Part shown: positions 8,082 through 14,902 of the stretch, piece by piece
Numbering within the stretch: position 1 is the first letter of the stretch
Layout of the letters: every line of letters begins with the position of its first letter
Assembly (NCBI GenBank): GCA_041648505.1
Contig: JBAZOY010000034.1
Location: 1 to 26,703, forward strand
DNA length: 26,703 bases
From: JBAZOY01 sp041648505
GTDB lineage: Bacteria; Desulfobacterota; Syntrophia; Syntrophales; CG2-30-49-12
Direction of reading: 5' to 3'
Program-made: the position numbers and the translations under genes
The notes under the pieces: generated by a model
What the model was told of the DNA's origin: nothing
Databases searched by the model: none
What the model saw: only the letters and a program-made list of their open reading frames with translations

Positions 8082-8095
8082 CAGTTTTTCGAAAC
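8074..8095. promoter_or_regulatory. Tandem TTTCGAAAC operator candidate
   Basis: The 9-mer TTTCGAAAC occurs twice, at 8074-8082 and 8087-8095, 13 bp start to start. Each contains the palindrome TTTCGAAA, so the pair reads as direct or inverted repeats. One copy covers the -35 box of the recA operon promoter and the other sits just upstream, where a repressor would act. LexA is a possible ligand because recA is in the operon, but the word does not clearly match an SOS box that I know. Confidence 0.45.
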
Positions 8096-8193
8096 CGGCT
8101 TTATCTATCTACTTTGGGGGTTGTTTAATTCTTGATATTTAGACCATAAAATGGTAATTGTACATCTGATATCCAAACAGAATGGAGGGTATT

Positions 8194-8625
8194 ATGAAAA
8201 GATTATTTCCCCTCTTTTTCTTGTTACCGATTCTGCCCTTCTTGCTTGGTATGGGTTCCCTTACTGGGGGAGACTCTTCCGGGAAAATTCCTGTACCGGA
8301 AAAAAATTTTACCGCCACATTTGTTGATCAGATGGATGTCATGACTGAATGCAGCAGTGTCAGCATCGAGGGGGAGACATTTGTAGAGGGAAAGATAGGC
8401 GATGGTACCTTTACCATTTCCTTTGATAATATTAACTATGTGTTATTCTTATTTAAAGACGGCAGCCTGAAAGGCATTGTGAAACTCCATGATGGTAAAA
8501 CCGTGGAGCTGGTTTTGAACAAAAACCATAAGGCCTATGGCCGTACTAAGTATGGCGCATTCCATATAAAACTGCCGGACCTCAAGAAGATAATTATCGG
8601 CAGCAGTCCCCAGATACTGGACTGA
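8194..8625 (+). CDS. Small exported protein of unknown function
   Basis: 143 aa with an N-terminal signal peptide: MKRLFPLFFLLPILPFLLG followed by a small-residue region (MGSLTGGDSSG). The mature part looks rich in beta strand: VSIEGETFVEGKIGDGTFTI, NINYVLFLFKDGSLKGIVKL, KTVELVLNKNHKAYGRTKYG. No family recognised. Start at 8194 because GGAGGG lies five bases upstream; the ATG at 8182 would place that site inside the gene. It is divergent from the recA operon and 29 bases upstream of the next gene, so the two may be cotranscribed. Exported localisation is the only confident statement. Confidence 0.75.
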   Translation: MKRLFPLFFLLPILPFLLGMGSLTGGDSSGKIPVPEKNFTATFVDQMDVMTECSSVSIEGETFVEGKIGDGTFTISFDNINYVLFLFKDGSLKGIVKLHDGKTVELVLNKNHKAYGRTKYGAFHIKLPDLKKIIIGSSPQILD

Positions 8626-8654
8626 TAAGCAACTGAATATACTTGAGATCATTT

Positions 8655-9446
8655 ATGTTAATGCTCACCCATACCTGGATCCTGAAAGAATTTCTTGGTA
8701 GAGGTCGGTTAAGCTCTGATGTACTTGATCTGTTCGTCTACAATATCTCTCCCGATATTCTTCCCTTTCATAAGGCAATCACATCAAATATGACTCACGG
8801 GATACCGAGGTTTCTCAGACTTCCCAATCAATATAAGAAGGCTGCTTTTGTCCTGTTCCACCTTCTCGTAGACGACATTGCTCACCACGGAAAGATCGGC
8901 AAGACAGCGGTCAGGAATTTCAATCCGAATTCTGATGGATACACATATGTCAAAGGCAAACCTTTAATTAGGCCTATAATGGATTTTTACAAAAGCATCG
9001 GCAGAGAGATTGACTACAGCCATGCTGCCTATCAATCCCATTTAATTATTGAAATGACCTTCGACCTTGCACTTCATCAGGGGATGGGGAGCGACAACCT
9101 GGTGCCGCTTTTTTGTGATGCGCTGGAATACACTGTTCAGAACAAGATAGAAGAGTTTGGCGAAGTCCAAGCCTGGCTTTTGAATATTAGCGAGGAAATC
9201 ATTGCTGATGCTATTCGGCAGGGCAAACATACCTGTTCCCGGGACAGGATGAGCCGGTTCATGAATGTAGAAGGACGGGTCGGTTTATATCTGGACAGGT
9301 TCGGCCTTGATCGCAATGATGATTCTACCCGGGCGGGGATTAGAAATCTTCTAAATTGCGGAATGGCACTGGTCAGTGATTATGAAGACTTTCTATATCC
9401 GACCATAAAGGAGATTAGAAACTCGCCTTTTGCTGAATATCTATAG
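8655..9446 (+). CDS. Helical protein resembling zinc-dependent phospholipase C (PF00882-like)
   Basis: 263 aa, no signal peptide. The N-terminal half has a histidine/aspartate pattern typical of zinc-dependent phospholipase C-like proteins: THTWILKEF, then ISPDILPFHKAITSNMTHG, then VLFHLLVDDIAHHGK. A later helix has YSHAAYQSHLIIEMTFDLAL. These residues could build a multi-metal site, but the similarity is by eye and the rest of the protein is not diagnostic. I use ATG 8655 rather than TTG 8643; neither has a strong Shine-Dalgarno (ATG 8661 also possible). Its stop overlaps the rpmB stop on the other strand. Substrate unknown; a hydrolase acting on phospholipid or another phosphoester is an inference. 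Confidence 0.7.
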   Translation: MLMLTHTWILKEFLGRGRLSSDVLDLFVYNISPDILPFHKAITSNMTHGIPRFLRLPNQYKKAAFVLFHLLVDDIAHHGKIGKTAVRNFNPNSDGYTYVKGKPLIRPIMDFYKSIGREIDYSHAAYQSHLIIEMTFDLALHQGMGSDNLVPLFCDALEYTVQNKIEEFGEVQAWLLNISEEIIADAIRQGKHTCSRDRMSRFMNVEGRVGLYLDRFGLDRNDDSTRAGIRNLLNCGMALVSDYEDFLYPTIKEIRNSPFAEYL

Positions 9447-9638
9447 CGCTTTCTTAACAAAACCGGAACGGATACACCTGGTACACACCCTAACACGTTT
9501 TACTGACCCCGTTTTATTATCCACGCAACGTATTTTCTGAAGATTGGGATACCATACCCTTTTTGTTTTGTTATTAGCATGGCTGACATTATTACCCCGA
9601 AGAGGTTTTTTGCCACATACCTCACACATTCTTGACAT
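9441..9638 (-). CDS. rpmB: Large ribosomal subunit protein bL28, zinc-binding form
   Basis: Structural protein of the 50S subunit. It shows the L28 pattern GKKPLRGNNVSHANNKTKR, NLQKIRCVD and the C-terminal RSGFVKKAL. Two cysteine pairs, CEVC near the N-terminus and CTRC near the C-terminus, form a zinc-ribbon-type set, so this is the Cys-containing (C+) variant. Start chosen at MSRMCEVC (9638) because AAAGG is nine bases upstream; an ATG two codons earlier would be too close. It ends tail to tail with the plus-strand gene, sharing the stop-codon region. Confidence 0.97.
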   Translation of the reverse strand: MSRMCEVCGKKPLRGNNVSHANNKTKRVWYPNLQKIRCVDNKTGSVKRVRVCTRCIRSGFVKKAL

Positions 9639-9669
9639 ATTCATACACCTTTCGAAAATGACTTGCCGC

Positions 9670-9698
9670 TTTTTAGAACATAATAGTAAATTTTACAA
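9670..9698 (-). promoter_or_regulatory. Promoter of rpmB
   Basis: Minus strand: TTGTAA (9698-9693) and TAAAAA (9675-9670) separated by 17 bp, in the 67-base gap between the pfk stop and rpmB. Predicted transcription start about 25 bases before the rpmB ATG. By eye only. Confidence 0.45.
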
Positions 9699-9705
9699 GT
9701 GTTTT

Positions 9706-11016
9706 TTAGTTTTTCATGGAAATAGGCTGTCCTGTAGCTTCAAGGACGCGCATCCAGAGGTTACCTTCCGGTTCAACTTTATTGCCTGAAGTAACCATCT
9801 TGAGAGGAATGTGGACATATTCGTCCTTCATTAACCCCACCAGCATCCCTGTTTTTCCTGCCATTCCTGCATGAACAGCATACTGCCCAAGGGAACCGCA
9901 ATAGATGCTGTCGCTGGCATTGGCAGGGACACTGCGAATCATATAGCTCGGGTCTATATACTTGAGATTTATTTCCATCCCTAATTTCTTGAAATGGCCC
10001 TCTATTTTCTTTTTCAAGAAGTTACCTATATCGAGGAGTTTTATATTGCCTGAAGCATCAGTTTCAACAGGCTCTTTTCTTTCCCGGCGAATAAGTTCCT
10101 GACCGGCACCTTCGGCGACAATGATCACAGTATGGCCTCTTTCCTTGAGACGTTGTTCGAGTACCCTGAGAAGTCCTTTTTCTCCTTCCAGGTCGAAAGG
10201 CAACTCCGGGATAAGAACGAAGTTGACGTCACTCTGCGCCAGAGCGGCATCGGCTGCGATATGTCCCGATAGCCTGCCCATAATCTTGATCAGACCGATC
10301 CCCATAGGAGCGCCTTTTGCCTCTACGTGAGCGCACCGTATGGCCTTTACTACTTCAGATATGGCAGTATCAAAACCAAAAGACTTCTGGATAAGATTCA
10401 GGTCATTGTCAATTGTTTTCGGAATTCCGATGACGGCGATGCTCAGATTTCTTTTTGTTATTTCTTCGGTGAGGTATTCAGCCGCCCTCATGGTTCCATC
10501 TCCGCCGATGCAGAAAAAAAGACAAATATTCATACGTCTCAGAGCATCTACCATCTTACCGGTATCCTGTCTTCCCCTGGAGGAGGAGAGGATACTTCCC
10601 CCCGCGCCGAGTATGTCCTTGACGGTTTCCGGTATAAGTTCACATATATCATGCCCGTATTCGGGGATCAATCCCTGAAAACCGTACCTGATACCGAGAA
10701 TATTTTTCACCCCGTAACGGTGGTAGAGTTCCATGACCACCGCCCTTATGACATCATTGATACCCGGGCAGAGACCGCCGCAGGTGACGATAGCCGCCTT
10801 GGCCTTGGAGGGATCAAAAAATATCTTCTTCCTTGGTCCTGCCACTTCAACAGAAAGGGGTATACCATCCGGATCCTTTAAATCGTTGTAATGTTCAAGA
10901 TAGCTGTTGAAAAGAATACGCTTTTCCTCCGGGGTAAAATAGCGGACACTGACCGGAGAGATGATGGTCGGCTCCCCCAGGTGTTGAATGTTAAAATCAT
11001 ATTTACCCTGGTCCAT
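9706..11016 (-). CDS. pfkA: 6-phosphofructokinase, ATP-type member of the PPi-PFK-like clade
   Basis: Phosphorylates fructose 6-phosphate in glycolysis. 436 aa, longer than the ~320-aa E. coli type. Motifs: TCGGLCPGIND (phosphate-donor loop, about 78-88), IGGDGTMRAA (GGDGT at about 171-175) and GIPKTIDND (about 199-205), then GRLSGHIAADAAL and IPELPF. The Gly in GGDG favours ATP over PPi, because PPi enzymes usually have GGDD, while PKTIDND with Lys is typical of the plant/trypanosome long branch. Start at 11016 because GGAGG precedes it by five bases; the ATG at 11028 has no site. It overlaps the end of the upstream DUF523 gene. Donor preference is an inference. Confidence 0.9.
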   Translation of the reverse strand: MDQGKYDFNIQHLGEPTIISPVSVRYFTPEEKRILFNSYLEHYNDLKDPDGIPLSVEVAGPRKKIFFDPSKAKAAIVTCGGLCPGINDVIRAVVMELYHRYGVKNILGIRYGFQGLIPEYGHDICELIPETVKDILGAGGSILSSSRGRQDTGKMVDALRRMNICLFFCIGGDGTMRAAEYLTEEITKRNLSIAVIGIPKTIDNDLNLIQKSFGFDTAISEVVKAIRCAHVEAKGAPMGIGLIKIMGRLSGHIAADAALAQSDVNFVLIPELPFDLEGEKGLLRVLEQRLKERGHTVIIVAEGAGQELIRRERKEPVETDASGNIKLLDIGNFLKKKIEGHFKKLGMEINLKYIDPSYMIRSVPANASDSIYCGSLGQYAVHAGMAGKTGMLVGLMKDEYVHIPLKMVTSGNKVEPEGNLWMRVLEATGQPISMKN

Positions 11017-11488
11017 TGGCTCCTCCATTAATCAGCAAATTTGCTGATTGATCTTTTATATTATCTGACGAGATAACATGAATTCCTGTTCGCATGAGAA
11101 GGGCTGTGGTGACACCCATTCCCTCCACAATAACATCGTGTTGATAAATGGAACATACACCACAGGAGGGGCTCATCTCCTTCATGATTGCCTTCTTAAC
11201 TTTCATAAGCTTTGCTATTCTTATGACCTCTTCGGCACCTTTTAAAAAATGGTGCGTTACCTCCCTGTTGTTTGCGTCACAGACTTTTGCACGTTCATCG
11301 AGAACGTCAATTCCCTGGCCGCCTACGATCTGTGCCGGAGGACGTGGTGTTGGTAAGCCACCAAGTTGTTCGGGACAGAGGGGAATAAATATACCTTCAT
11401 GAGCCATGGCCAGCATTTTTTTATCCGGAGAGGTTTTCCCGTCATACCTGCATTTTATTCCGAGAAGACAGGCACTGACGATAATCAT
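11003..11488 (-). CDS. DUF523 family protein (TudS-like desulfidase)
   Basis: 161-aa cytoplasmic protein of the DUF523 family. Characterised TudS members use a [4Fe-4S] cluster held by three cysteines to remove sulfur from thiouracil. Three matching cysteines are visible: C7 in SACLLGIKCRYDG, C38 in PLCPEQLGGLPTPR, and C109 in MSPSCGV. The Glu in CPEQ is also conserved. The C-terminal tail overlaps the start of pfk. It starts only three bases after the purN stop, so it is part of the purM-purN operon. An Fe-S enzyme is consistent with an anaerobe. Natural substrate is unknown; a role in thio-nucleobase salvage fits the purine-gene context but is inferred. Confidence 0.85.
   Translation of the reverse strand: MIIVSACLLGIKCRYDGKTSPDKKMLAMAHEGIFIPLCPEQLGGLPTPRPPAQIVGGQGIDVLDERAKVCDANNREVTHHFLKGAEEVIRIAKLMKVKKAIMKEMSPSCGVCSIYQHDVIVEGMGVTTALLMRTGIHVISSDNIKDQSANLLINGGANGPG
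11030..11049. repeat. 20-bp perfect palindrome at the DUF523/pfk junction
   Basis: AATCAGCAAA followed directly by its reverse complement TTTGCTGATT. It lies in the last codons of the DUF523 gene (encoding NQSANLLIN-like sequence) and 14-33 bases upstream of the chosen pfk start codon. It could be a protein-binding site or an RNA stem near the pfk ribosome-binding site; chance is also possible. Confidence 0.5.
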
Positions 11489-11491
11489 GAT

Positions 11492-12157
11492 TCAGAACCC
11501 TTTCAGAGGCGGGTTATGCAATGCTGATTCATAAGTCCGATCAGTATCTGTGATACGGACATGCCGACCGATTACCTTGATTCTTCCTTCAGCGTAGAAT
11601 TGAATAGCTTGAGGATATATCCTGTGTTCTTCCTTTAATATCCTTGCTGCAAGACTTTCTTCCGTGTCATTATCATAGACGGGCACAGCAGCCTGAATGA
11701 TAATGGGCCCTGTGTCGACACCACTGTCCACAAAATGAACCGTACACCCGGAAAATTTTACACCATATTCTAAGGCCTTCTGCTGGACATGGACTCCGGG
11801 GAAGGCAGGGAGGAGGGCGGGGTGGATATTCATAATTTTCATGGGAAAAGCGTTCAAAAATACAGCGGTAATTACTCTCATGAATCCTGCCAGAACGACG
11901 AGTTCCACTGCATGACCTCTAAGGACTTCAATTACTTTCCGGTCAAAATCTTCTCTGTTCCCGAAATCGTTATGACTGACAACAAGGTTGGGAATCCCGT
12001 GCTTTTTCGATCTTTCAAGGGCATAGGCATCAGGTTTATTACTGACAACGATTTTGATCTCTGCATCCAGCAGTGCCTTTTCGATATTATCGATAATTGA
12101 CTGCAGGTTTGAGCCGCTTCCCGAGACCAGGATACCTATACTTAATTTTTTTCTCAT
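11492..12157 (-). CDS. purN: Phosphoribosylglycinamide formyltransferase (GART)
   Basis: Transfers a formyl group from 10-formyl-THF to GAR, third step of purine biosynthesis. Motifs: VSGSGSNLQS (phosphate loop), NIHPALLPAFPG with catalytic N110 and H112, and VDSGVDTGPII with D148. Length 221 aa is normal, with a slightly long C-terminal tail. AAGGT precedes the ATG by six bases. It follows purM by 28 bases, so both belong to one purine operon. Confidence 0.97.
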   Translation of the reverse strand: MRKKLSIGILVSGSGSNLQSIIDNIEKALLDAEIKIVVSNKPDAYALERSKKHGIPNLVVSHNDFGNREDFDRKVIEVLRGHAVELVVLAGFMRVITAVFLNAFPMKIMNIHPALLPAFPGVHVQQKALEYGVKFSGCTVHFVDSGVDTGPIIIQAAVPVYDNDTEESLAARILKEEHRIYPQAIQFYAEGRIKVIGRHVRITDTDRTYESALHNPPLKGF

Positions 12158-12185
12158 ACCGGGACCTTGACAAAGCTCTCACGCA

Positions 12186-13229
12186 TTAGACAAAGGACAC
12201 GTTGGGTTGATCATCCGTTCTTTTTTCTATGACGGCAATGGGGTAGGCCTGTTCACCTAATTGTTCGAGGCGTTCCAATACATCCGGCAATTCCTTTTCC
12301 GGTACAACAATCATCATGCCTATACCCATGTTAAAGACCCTGAACATCTCCAGATCGGAAATATTTCCCATTTTCTGGATAATCTTAAAAATAGGAGGTA
12401 TATCCCAACTCCCTTTTGTAACCATAGCACAACATGGATCGGGAATGATACGCGGGATATTATCTATAAATCCGCCACCGGTAATATGCACTATACCTTT
12501 AATGGTAAAGTTCTTAATCAGATTTAGTAATGATTTTACGTAAATTCTGGTGGGCCTGAGGAGTTCCAGACCAAGGGGGGAATCGAGACCGTCTATTCTG
12601 TCGTCAATGCTGAGTTTCCCTTCTTCAAATAATATCTTTCTTACGAGAGAAAACCCATTACTGTGAACGCCGGTGGAAGCGATGCCAACGATCCTGTCAC
12701 CTACCCTGGTTCCTGAACCATCGATTAGTTTGTCCGCATCTACGATACCAACGCAGAATCCCACGAGATCATAATCGTCGTTTTTATAGAAATTCGGCAT
12801 TTCGGCAGTTTCGCCACCGATAAGGGCACATCCCGCCTCCTCGCATCCTTTGACAATGCCTCCTATGATCTGAGTGCTCTTTTCTATACAGATGTTTCCT
12901 GTAGCGATATAGTCGAGAAAGAAGAGAGGTTCCGCCCCATGGACAATAACATCATTTACAGACATGGCAACAAGATCTATACCAATAGTATCATATCTTT
13001 TCATCATCTGGGCGATCATTAGTTTTGTTCCCACACCATCCGTGGATGAAACCAGCAGGGGGTTTTTGATCTTTTCTAAGTCGAGGTGAAAAAAGCCGCC
13101 AAAGTCGCCAATGTTGCCCATGACCTCCTTCCGGTAGGTTTTTTTTAAAAGAGGTTTGATATGTTCAAGAAACTGATTAGCTTTGTCAATATCAACACCC
13201 GCATCCGTGTATGAAACTTTTTTCCCCAT
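12186..13229 (-). CDS. purM: Phosphoribosylformylglycinamidine cyclo-ligase (AIR synthetase)
   Basis: Fifth step of purine biosynthesis, ATP-dependent ring closure to AIR. 347 aa, the normal length. Diagnostic stretches: YTDAGVDIDKAN at the N-terminus, VSSTDGVGTKLMIA (ATP/phosphate site), AMSVNDVIVHGAEPLFFLDY, ALIGGETAEMPNFY, VHSNGFSLVRKI, and ITGGGFIDNIPRI. ATG 13229 chosen since AGGT lies seven bases upstream and family members start here; an ATG six codons earlier has no good site. First gene of the purM-purN-DUF523-pfk operon, with a promoter/operator about 110 bases upstream. Confidence 0.97.
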   Translation of the reverse strand: MGKKVSYTDAGVDIDKANQFLEHIKPLLKKTYRKEVMGNIGDFGGFFHLDLEKIKNPLLVSSTDGVGTKLMIAQMMKRYDTIGIDLVAMSVNDVIVHGAEPLFFLDYIATGNICIEKSTQIIGGIVKGCEEAGCALIGGETAEMPNFYKNDDYDLVGFCVGIVDADKLIDGSGTRVGDRIVGIASTGVHSNGFSLVRKILFEEGKLSIDDRIDGLDSPLGLELLRPTRIYVKSLLNLIKNFTIKGIVHITGGGFIDNIPRIIPDPCCAMVTKGSWDIPPIFKIIQKMGNISDLEMFRVFNMGIGMMIVVPEKELPDVLERLEQLGEQAYPIAVIEKRTDDQPNVSFV

Positions 13230-13334
13230 AATATTACCTGCTTTCATAAATCATCAGTTAAAGCTACCAGCTTTTAAGAAAGAGAAACCATCTTTAAGAA
13301 ATATGTCTATTCTTCTTCCCATTGCACCTTTCAT

Positions 13335-13363
13335 TTTTTAATGTAATTTACATTAAAAGTCAA
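13335..13363 (-). promoter_or_regulatory. Promoter of the purM operon
   Basis: Minus strand TTGACT (13363-13358), 17-bp spacer, TAAAAA (13340-13335). Transcription would start near 13328, giving a leader of about 100 bases before purM. The -35 matches consensus at five of six positions. The spacer is occupied by a perfect palindrome. Confidence 0.6.
13336..13358. promoter_or_regulatory. 23-bp perfect palindrome inside the purM promoter (operator candidate)
   Basis: Left arm TTTTAATGTAA (13336-13346), one central T, and right arm TTACATTAAAA (13348-13358), each the exact reverse complement of the other. It spans the spacer and touches both hexamers, so a dimeric repressor bound here would block RNA polymerase. 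The binding protein is not identifiable from the window. Confidence 0.55.
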
Positions 13364-13530
13364 CTTATAACTTGCTAAAACTTAGGCTCAGACAAAAATT
13401 CAGACATCAGAACATAGATGAAAAGTGATTAAGGATTGAAAAGTCTGGAGTCTATTGTCTAATATCTGAATTGAACTTGCTGAAAATTAAAATATCTGCT
13501 ATCTGGGGAAACGTTCTACCATTTCTTGCA

Positions 13531-13536
13531 TATAAT
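13531..13536 (+). promoter_or_regulatory. Possible -10 element for hom
   Basis: Perfect TATAAT, but no acceptable -35 at 16-18 bp and no TGn extension. Transcription would begin only about 10 bases before the chosen GTG start of hom, which would split the ribosome-binding site. Weak call. Confidence 0.25.
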
Positions 13537-13552
13537 ACAGAGGCGTTGGGTT

Positions 13553-14866
13553 GTGAAAGAAATAAAAATAGGCTTAATCGGTTGTGGCACCATTGGGACA
13601 GGGGTCGTAAAGCTGCTCCAGGACAGCGCGGTTCTTCTTGAAAAACGGCTCGGAGCGAAACTGGTTCTAAAAAAGATAGCAGACCTTGACATTACAACGC
13701 CGAGGAACGTTTCTGTTGGTAAACATCTGCTTACCACGGATGCAGAAGAGATTTTAAAAGACCATGAAATAGCCATTGTCATAGAACTCATGGGAGGGTA
13801 TGAACCGGCACGTTCGTTTATATTGAAGGCCATACGTAACAAAAAACATGTTGTAACGGCTAACAAGGCACTTCTTGCCGCACATGGAGACGAGATATTC
13901 CGTGCTGTCGAGGCAGGTGGGGTGAGCATCGGGTTTGAGGCCGCGGTTGGTGGTACCATACCGATCATTAAAACATTACGGGAAAGTCTGGTAGCAAACA
14001 GAATTAAATCCATCCTTGGAATTATGAATGGTACTTCGAATTATATACTTTCCAAGATGACGGATGAAAGGAAAGCTTTTGATGCCGTTCTTAAAGAAGC
14101 CCAGGATCTCGGATTTGCCGAGGCAGATCCCACATTTGACATTGAAGGGATAGATGCGGCACACAAACTTGCCATTATATTGACCCTTGCCTATGGTAAG
14201 AGGGTTAATATTGATGATCTTTACCGGCAGGGCATTTCAAAAATCGGGCAGCAGGACATAGAATTTGCAAAAGAACTTGGGTATCGGATCAAGTTATTGG
14301 CTATTGCCATACAAAGGGAAGAGAGCATTGAGGCGAGGATACACCCGACGATGGTTCCCTTGGATCATCTCCTGGCAAGCGTGGATGGGAATTTTAATGC
14401 CTTTCACATTATAGGTGATGCGGCAGATTCGGTCTTTTTGTATGGTCAGGGATCAGGTATGATGCCTACTGCAAGTGCCGTAGTCAGTGATCTGGTAGAT
14501 ATTGCGAGAGATATGTTAAAAGGTGTCTCCGGGAGAGTTCCTGCCCGTTCCTTCTCGGAAGAGGCAATCGACGACATTAGATTGATGCCTTTTGATGATA
14601 TTGTTACCAATTATTATTTCAGATTTTCCGCCGTTGACCGTCCGGGAGTTCTTTCAAAGGTATCGGGTATTCTGGGTAAGAATAATATCAGTATTGCCGC
14701 CGTTATTCAAAAGGAGAGAAAACTCTGTGGTGCCGTGCCTATTGTTATGACCACTCATAAATCTAAGGAGAAGGATGTTCGGGAAGCCTTGGGAGAAATT
14801 GATCACCTTGATATTGTCCTGGGGGAAACGATATTGATCAGGATAGAGGATGAAAAACTTTCCTGA
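13553..14866 (+). CDS. hom: Homoserine dehydrogenase with C-terminal ACT domain
   Basis: Reduces aspartate semialdehyde to homoserine in the threonine/methionine branch. Monofunctional, 437 aa. NAD(P)-binding GLIGCGTIGTG at the N-terminus, VTANKALLA, the catalytic-domain signatures IMNGTSNYIL and LGFAEADPTFDIEGIDAAHK, and a C-terminal ACT domain (RFSAVDRPGVLSKVSGILGK), which usually gives threonine feedback. GTG 13553 chosen because conserved sequence begins right after it; AGAGG lies about ten bases upstream. A TTG at 13526 is possible but adds residues unlike the family. Followed after 36 bases by the ApgM-family gene, a probable pathway partner. Confidence 0.95.
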   Translation: MKEIKIGLIGCGTIGTGVVKLLQDSAVLLEKRLGAKLVLKKIADLDITTPRNVSVGKHLLTTDAEEILKDHEIAIVIELMGGYEPARSFILKAIRNKKHVVTANKALLAAHGDEIFRAVEAGGVSIGFEAAVGGTIPIIKTLRESLVANRIKSILGIMNGTSNYILSKMTDERKAFDAVLKEAQDLGFAEADPTFDIEGIDAAHKLAIILTLAYGKRVNIDDLYRQGISKIGQQDIEFAKELGYRIKLLAIAIQREESIEARIHPTMVPLDHLLASVDGNFNAFHIIGDAADSVFLYGQGSGMMPTASAVVSDLVDIARDMLKGVSGRVPARSFSEEAIDDIRLMPFDDIVTNYYFRFSAVDRPGVLSKVSGILGKNNISIAAVIQKERKLCGAVPIVMTTHKSKEKDVREALGEIDHLDIVLGETILIRIEDEKLS

Positions 14867-14902
14867 CGAAGAGCTGTTTTTCTTTCGGTGGGGGATTTGC
14901 CG

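Larger units (their letters stand above)
13230..13552. other. Divergent intergenic region between purM and hom
   Basis: About 320 bases, A+T-rich. It holds the purM promoter with its palindrome (13335-13363), a short inverted repeat AAAGCT-acc-AGCTTT in the purM leader (near 13260-13275), and TATAAT at 13531-13536 close to hom. The stretch 13381-13510 is filled with loose variants of TCAGA/TCTGA words and shows no coding pattern. Confidence 0.6.

Noticed and set aside
10327..10881. 184-codon plus-strand frame antisense to pfk
   Set aside because: Overlaps conserved PFK motifs on the other strand; the product looks like a random translation.
13254..13322. 22-codon frame in the purM leader (starts MGRRIDIF) with AAGGTG upstream, as an attenuator leader peptide
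   Set aside because: The predicted transcription start (about 13328) falls within the putative ribosome-binding site, the peptide shows no run of regulatory codons, and no alternative terminator hairpin with a T-run is visible.
13501..13552. Sigma-54 type promoter upstream of hom (TTGCA near 13526-13530)
   Set aside because: No GG occurs at the required ten-base distance before the GC, so the -24/-12 pattern is not met.
13516..14013. Long open frame antisense to hom
   Set aside because: It mirrors the coding frame of hom, has low-complexity Ser/Pro/Thr-rich translation, and no family resemblance; treated as a shadow.
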